DNA of 64,000 nt, taken from NCBI GenBank assembly GCA_964518955.1, contig CAZFHS010000014.1:1-64000 (forward strand), given 5' to 3'. Shown piece after piece: positions 60,858-64,000 of the stretch; position 1 is the first letter of the stretch; the number at the start of each line of letters is the position of its first letter. The notes below the pieces were generated by a model. The model was not told where the DNA came from, ran no database searches, and was given only the letters and a program-made list of their open reading frames with translations. The translations under genes were made by a program, and so were the position numbers. The stretch is from JBDGYW01 sp964518955. Its GTDB lineage: Bacteria; Gemmatimonadota; Gemmatimonadetes; Gemmatimonadales; GWC2-71-9.

Positions 60858-61358
60858 CTACCGCCATTCGTCCACCCAGCGATCGTAGTGCACCGGCACG
60901 ACGCCGGCAGAGGCTAACAGTTCAATACCACTCGGGTCTCGATAGGGCCTGCGATAGAACGCATGCGACACGCCTGAGTTGATTATCAGCTTGGCGCACA
61001 TCACGCAGGGGCTGTCGGTTACGAATACGACCTTGTCGCGCATTGCTCCGGGTGCCTTCACTAGCGCATTCATCTCCGAGTGTATGCAGCCGCAGCTACC
61101 GGGCACAGCCGAGTCGCACATGTTGGGCAACCCCTTCGCGTTCCCGTTGTACCCGATCGCGACAACATGTTCCAGAGTTGAATCGGTCACGACGGTTCCC
61201 ACTTGGAGTCGCAAGCAAGTAGAGCGCTTTGCCAGTTCCTCGGCCATACGCATGTACACTTCGTACAGCGGGATCCGGTCTGTTTGTGGGTCCGCTCCGT
61301 CAGGGAGGAGGTTTAGCTGATGTGTGTTGGCACTGATTCCGTCTTTGAACACGGTCAT
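60858..61358 (-). CDS. dCMP deaminase-family zinc deaminase
   Basis: A protein of 166 residues. The cytidine/deoxycytidylate deaminase zinc site is complete: CIHSEMNAL with His and the catalytic Glu, and PCVMCAKLI with the Cys pair. It probably deaminates dCMP to dUMP for thymidylate synthesis. Its ATG overlaps the RNase H stop (ATGA). Genes for folate reduction lie downstream in the same operon. Confidence 0.93.
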   Translation of the reverse strand: MTVFKDGISANTHQLNLLPDGADPQTDRIPLYEVYMRMAEELAKRSTCLRLQVGTVVTDSTLEHVVAIGYNGNAKGLPNMCDSAVPGSCGCIHSEMNALVKAPGAMRDKVVFVTDSPCVMCAKLIINSGVSHAFYRRPYRDPSGIELLASAGVVPVHYDRWVDEWR

Positions 61359-61969
61359 ATTTCGCTCGTGAGTTTTCCGTTCGCCTCTGACACGTCACTG
61401 TCGGCGTCGTAGTTGATAAACTGACCCCTTGCCTGTTTACGCGCCAGCCAGCTATCGAGCTCCGATTTCAAGAAACCGCCCGAATCCACCTGATTACTCG
61501 CCGCCCGCACCGCAAGCTCGTCAACATACTCATTCTTCGGATGGCCAGAGTGACCACGCACCCATTGCCATTCGACGGACAATGTGGCGGCGATGGAATC
61601 GAGCTCCTGCCACATTGCGAGATTTTCGATCTGACCGCCCTTTCGCTTCCAACCGCGCGCTCGCCAACCCGGCAGCCATTCGTTCATGCCCTTCACCAGG
61701 TACTGCGAGTCAGATACGTACCTGATGTGTATTGCTCCGCTCTCGTCCTCCAGAGTGCGTAGAACGACAATCGCTCCCTGTAACGCCATTCTGTTGTTTG
61801 TCGTGTCGGGCGACGAAATATAGAGGTCTCTCCTGACGATCCCATCATCAGCGATCGTCTCAACGAGTGCGCCGGCACCTCCGGGGTTCTTACCGTCCAT
61901 CCCGTTGCCGAGACAGCTCTCGTCGGCGTGTACGAGAACCACGCTGTCACCTGGTGTCGTCTCGATCAT
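61355..61969 (-). CDS. RNase HI-like protein lacking the catalytic Glu
   Basis: A protein of 204 residues from the ATG at 61969, which overlaps the upstream stop by ATGA. The RNase H fold motifs are VVLVHADESCLGN (first Asp), TTNNRMALQGAIVVL, YVSDSQYLVKGMNEWL (Asp) and VRGHSGHPKNEYVDELA (His and Asp). In E. coli RNase HI the second motif is NNRMELMAAI; the Glu is Ala here. Activity may be reduced or need a different residue. There are about 50 extra C-terminal residues. Confidence 0.9.
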   Translation of the reverse strand: MIETTPGDSVVLVHADESCLGNGMDGKNPGGAGALVETIADDGIVRRDLYISSPDTTNNRMALQGAIVVLRTLEDESGAIHIRYVSDSQYLVKGMNEWLPGWRARGWKRKGGQIENLAMWQELDSIAATLSVEWQWVRGHSGHPKNEYVDELAVRAASNQVDSGGFLKSELDSWLARKQARGQFINYDADSDVSEANGKLTSEI

Positions 61970-63420
61970 CGCCAATCCATTCGGAGTTCTTCGGGGTGGT
62001 AGCTCATACCTCTGAAAACGACTCTCTCAACATTGCGGGTGTTCGTTATGTCTTGCAGCGGATTATTGGCCAGGACCACAAAATCGGCGATCTTGCCCGG
62101 CAATAGGACGCCCATTGAATCCGCCTGGAGCAACTCAGCCGCGTTTTTGGTTGCAGCCATGATCGCCTCTCTAGGGCTGAATCCTGCCTCGACCAGGAGT
62201 GCGAGCTCGTGGTGAATGCTGGCGCCGGGCGCGAGCAATTGGTTCGGTGCATCGGTGCCGGCCACGACATTTCCGTTGTGGCTGTGATACAACCTGACGA
62301 AGAGATCCTGCTGTGGGCGGGAACGCCGGAACAGCCGGTAGTCACTCTGCGAAAGCTGCGCCCGGCGGACGAGCCCCGGAACATTCCACTCGTCGCGGAC
62401 AGGTTCCGGCACGCCGCTCAGGTCGAGAGCGGATATGTAATCGTTGTCTTCCATATGGGCGTACGTTTCGTATTGCACGAGCGTGGGCACGATCGTCGCG
62501 CCCGCTTCCACCAGTTCTAGAGCGGTAGCATCCAGAGATGCGGAATCGAGGTTGGCCCAAGCCCGGCTCGCTCTCTTCCAACCGGCAAAGAAGTTGGAGT
62601 GTGCACGAAAGAGCCTGCTCGGATCCGGCATAGTCGACTCTACCACGCCCGTCATGTGCTCGAGCGATCTGACCCCCATTCGGGCCGCGGTCACCGCATC
62701 CACTCTACCGAGGTGTGCGGCAATCGGAATCTGGAGTTCTCCAGCTTCATCTGCTATGGCTGCCAGCAATTCCCTGTCGATCTTCGTGTACACCTTGACC
62801 TGAGTTGCATCGATCAAGACACGGTTGTCGACGGCTTGGCGGGCTTCGGATGTCGAAGTGACCGATGTGGCGTCAGACCACGTCGCCTGGCTCCCGTCGA
62901 TCATCGCTCCCGAGATGTACATCCGGGGACCGAGGAGAGCTCCGGTTGAAACCGAATCCCTCAGCGCCACCATCGCTTCATGTTGACCGCCCATGCTCCT
63001 GATGCTCGTGACCCCGTAAGCCAAGAACCTGCTCAACGTCCAGCTCGCGGCGTGCACATGCGCGTCGATCAACCCCGGAATTACCCAGCGGCCGTCTAGT
63101 CGCAGCTCTAGTGCGCCACGCGGGACTTTGACCTCGTCTTCACGACCAATTTCTTCAATGTGCCCGTCTCTGACGATTATTACCGCGTCCAGAATCGGTG
63201 GAGCTCCCGATCCATCGAATACGCTGACTCCCAGGAACGCCGTGGCTCCCTCACCTGAACCGCCGCATGCCACGAGACCGAGCCCTACGAGCCCTACGAG
63301 CACAATTCTACAGAGTGAGGTGTATAACCGGTGTGCGCAGGCGGAACATCGTTCCGGTGAAATTCCGCCCAAAATTGGGTCGGAAACTGTCGGCGTCGGG
63401 GGTTGCAGATACCGATTCAT
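61966..63420 (-). CDS. Membrane or lipoprotein-type amidohydrolase
   Basis: A protein of 484 residues from the ATG at 63420, with GGAAGG upstream. A hydrophobic stretch ending LGLVAC (about residues 36-51) is a lipobox, though the N-terminus before it is long and the true start may be later. The metal site is complete: LIDAHVHAASW, VKVYTKI (possible carboxylated Lys), IAAHLGR, SLEHMTG and VAGTDAPNQ. It probably hydrolyses a cyclic amide, ester or peptide in the periplasm. It is the first gene of the eight-gene minus-strand operon ending with folA. Confidence 0.88.
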   Translation of the reverse strand: MNRYLQPPTPTVSDPILGGISPERCSACAHRLYTSLCRIVLVGLVGLGLVACGGSGEGATAFLGVSVFDGSGAPPILDAVIIVRDGHIEEIGREDEVKVPRGALELRLDGRWVIPGLIDAHVHAASWTLSRFLAYGVTSIRSMGGQHEAMVALRDSVSTGALLGPRMYISGAMIDGSQATWSDATSVTSTSEARQAVDNRVLIDATQVKVYTKIDRELLAAIADEAGELQIPIAAHLGRVDAVTAARMGVRSLEHMTGVVESTMPDPSRLFRAHSNFFAGWKRASRAWANLDSASLDATALELVEAGATIVPTLVQYETYAHMEDNDYISALDLSGVPEPVRDEWNVPGLVRRAQLSQSDYRLFRRSRPQQDLFVRLYHSHNGNVVAGTDAPNQLLAPGASIHHELALLVEAGFSPREAIMAATKNAAELLQADSMGVLLPGKIADFVVLANNPLQDITNTRNVERVVFRGMSYHPEELRMDWR

Positions 63421-63642
63421 GTGTGACCTTCCAGTGTTAGTCGATCGGTCCGGGAGGAGCATTTTTACGCCCTGTACATTCGGTGTTAGTGAGCCTCGAG
63501 CGCAAGGCGTTGGTTTTTTGAGTCGTGTATCACTTTTTTGGGGTGATTCATCTTCTTGACACTGACGTAGCGGGCTCCTAACGTTGCGGCACATATCTTG
63601 AGTAATGATACATAGTTACAGTCATTGGACCGGGCAATCAAA
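63421..63642. other. Divergent intergenic region
   Basis: It separates the eight-gene operon from the partial gene at the window end. It is more AT-rich toward 63600. No convincing promoter pair or small gene is seen. Confidence 0.4.
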
Positions 63643-64000
63643 ATGATGCGAGCGCTTGGAAAAGTCACGCCATTGGCGTTAGTCGTTCTAGCACTAGTGC
63701 TACCAGAAGCTGCTTTCTGCAAACAAGTCGCTGAAGTACAGGTGGCGCCGGTAACGGTGACAATGTCCGTTGGCGAACGGCGGGAGTTGATGGCGGACGC
63801 ATACGATGCCCGTGGTGATATCGTCACTACGGCCTCGTTTTCCTGGAGCAGCAGTGCACCAGGTGTCGTCAGGGTGGAAGAAGATCCGGGCTTGCCCGGC
63901 ATCGCGGCTCTCATCGGCCTGAGTGAGGGAATCGCGGCCATCGAGGTACGAGTTGGGAACAGGCGTGCGTCTGCGGCCGTACAGGTTGTAGGAGCAGGTG
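63643..64000 (+). CDS. Secreted protein with bacterial Ig-like domain (partial)
   Basis: The frame is open from ATG 63643 (or 63646) to the end of the window, at least 119 residues. The signal peptide is MMRALGKVTPLALVVLALVL followed by PEAAF. A Big_2-type Ig-like domain follows: VTVTMSVGERRELMADAYDA, TASFSWSSSAPGVVRVE, AAIEVRVGNRRASAAVQVV. It is probably a cell-surface protein. The C-terminal part lies outside the window. Confidence 0.75.
   Translation, partial: MMRALGKVTPLALVVLALVLPEAAFCKQVAEVQVAPVTVTMSVGERRELMADAYDARGDIVTTASFSWSSSAPGVVRVEEDPGLPGIAALIGLSEGIAAIEVRVGNRRASAAVQVVGAG

Noticed and set aside
63486..63941. Minus-strand frame of 151 codons
   Set aside because: The plus strand has a signal peptide and Ig-like domain over the same bases, so this is a shadow.
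1..64000. CRISPR arrays, IS elements, prophage genes
   Set aside because: No regularly spaced repeats of 24-48 bases, no transposase or phage structural motif was seen in any frame.

Overview
The window looks like part of a chromosome from a GC-rich, diderm, free-living bacterium, most likely a member of the Gemmatimonadota or a close relative. This placement is an inference from gene content. Seen directly are many signal-peptide lipoproteins, a TonB-dependent receptor with DUF4249-type lipoproteins, a POTRA/barrel outer-membrane protein, a bc-type complex with a multihaem cytochrome/TPR protein, several zinc-ribbon membrane proteins and many GTGA/ATGA stop-start overlaps. No rRNA, IS element, prophage structural gene or CRISPR array was seen.

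Layout. 0.1-4 kb: two secreted amidohydrolase genes holding three amidohydrolase modules, only the first with a full metal site. 4-7.7 kb: a PEP/pyruvate-binding protein split by a frameshift, and a small duplicated gene. 7.8-12 kb: a cytochrome b, Rieske and octahaem-TPR operon. 12-15.6 kb: gamma-glutamyltransferase and delta-1-pyrroline-5-carboxylate dehydrogenase. 15.7-20.5 kb: a lipoprotein plus outer-membrane barrel pair, small genes and a lysine-rich histone-H1-like protein. 20.5-24 kb: a chemoreceptor translationally coupled to a solute-binding lipoprotein. 24.8-25.4 kb: an AT-rich stretch followed by a probable structured non-coding RNA with its own promoter and terminator. 25.4-31.5 kb: YhaM-like HD protein, acyltransferase, M48/LemA pair and a three-regulator operon. 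31.5-35.8 kb: phased direct repeats, a tiny lipopeptide gene, a TPR protein, a pseudopilin, an HD-GYP response regulator and a zinc-ribbon protein. 35.9-41 kb: TonB receptor with two DUF4249-like lipoproteins. 41.3-44.5 kb: glnA with a near-consensus promoter, then a POTRA/barrel protein. 44.5-48.4 kb: a PAS histidine kinase and two response regulators. 48.5-50.9 kb: tRNA-Cys and a 2.3 kb segment bounded by a repeat of the tRNA 3' half, which looks like a decayed integrated element. 50.9-53.9 kb: a MerB-like gene with two in-frame UGA codons, a pseudogene, a LanC-like protein and a cold-shock protein. 54-57.2 kb: envelope genes and an EF-G-like GTPase. 57.2-63.4 kb: one eight-gene minus-strand operon (amidohydrolase, RNase H, dCMP deaminase, two membrane/zinc-ribbon proteins, lipoprotein, squalene synthase, dihydrofolate reductase). 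The window ends inside an Ig-like secreted protein.

The strongest discovery candidate is at 50953-51618. A MerB (organomercurial lyase) family reading frame stays open through two UGA codons. They sit at the positions of the two catalytic cysteines of MerB, and each is followed at bacterial-SECIS distance by a short hairpin with a G at the start of its loop. It reads as an undescribed double-selenocysteine MerB homologue. Other leads are the unassigned ~360-nt structured RNA, the tRNA-Cys-bounded element, the repeat-containing lipopeptide next to phased repeats, and several enzymes that have lost canonical catalytic residues (M48 YEMAH, RNase H without its Glu, amidohydrolases without HxH, EF-G with altered G3 and G4).
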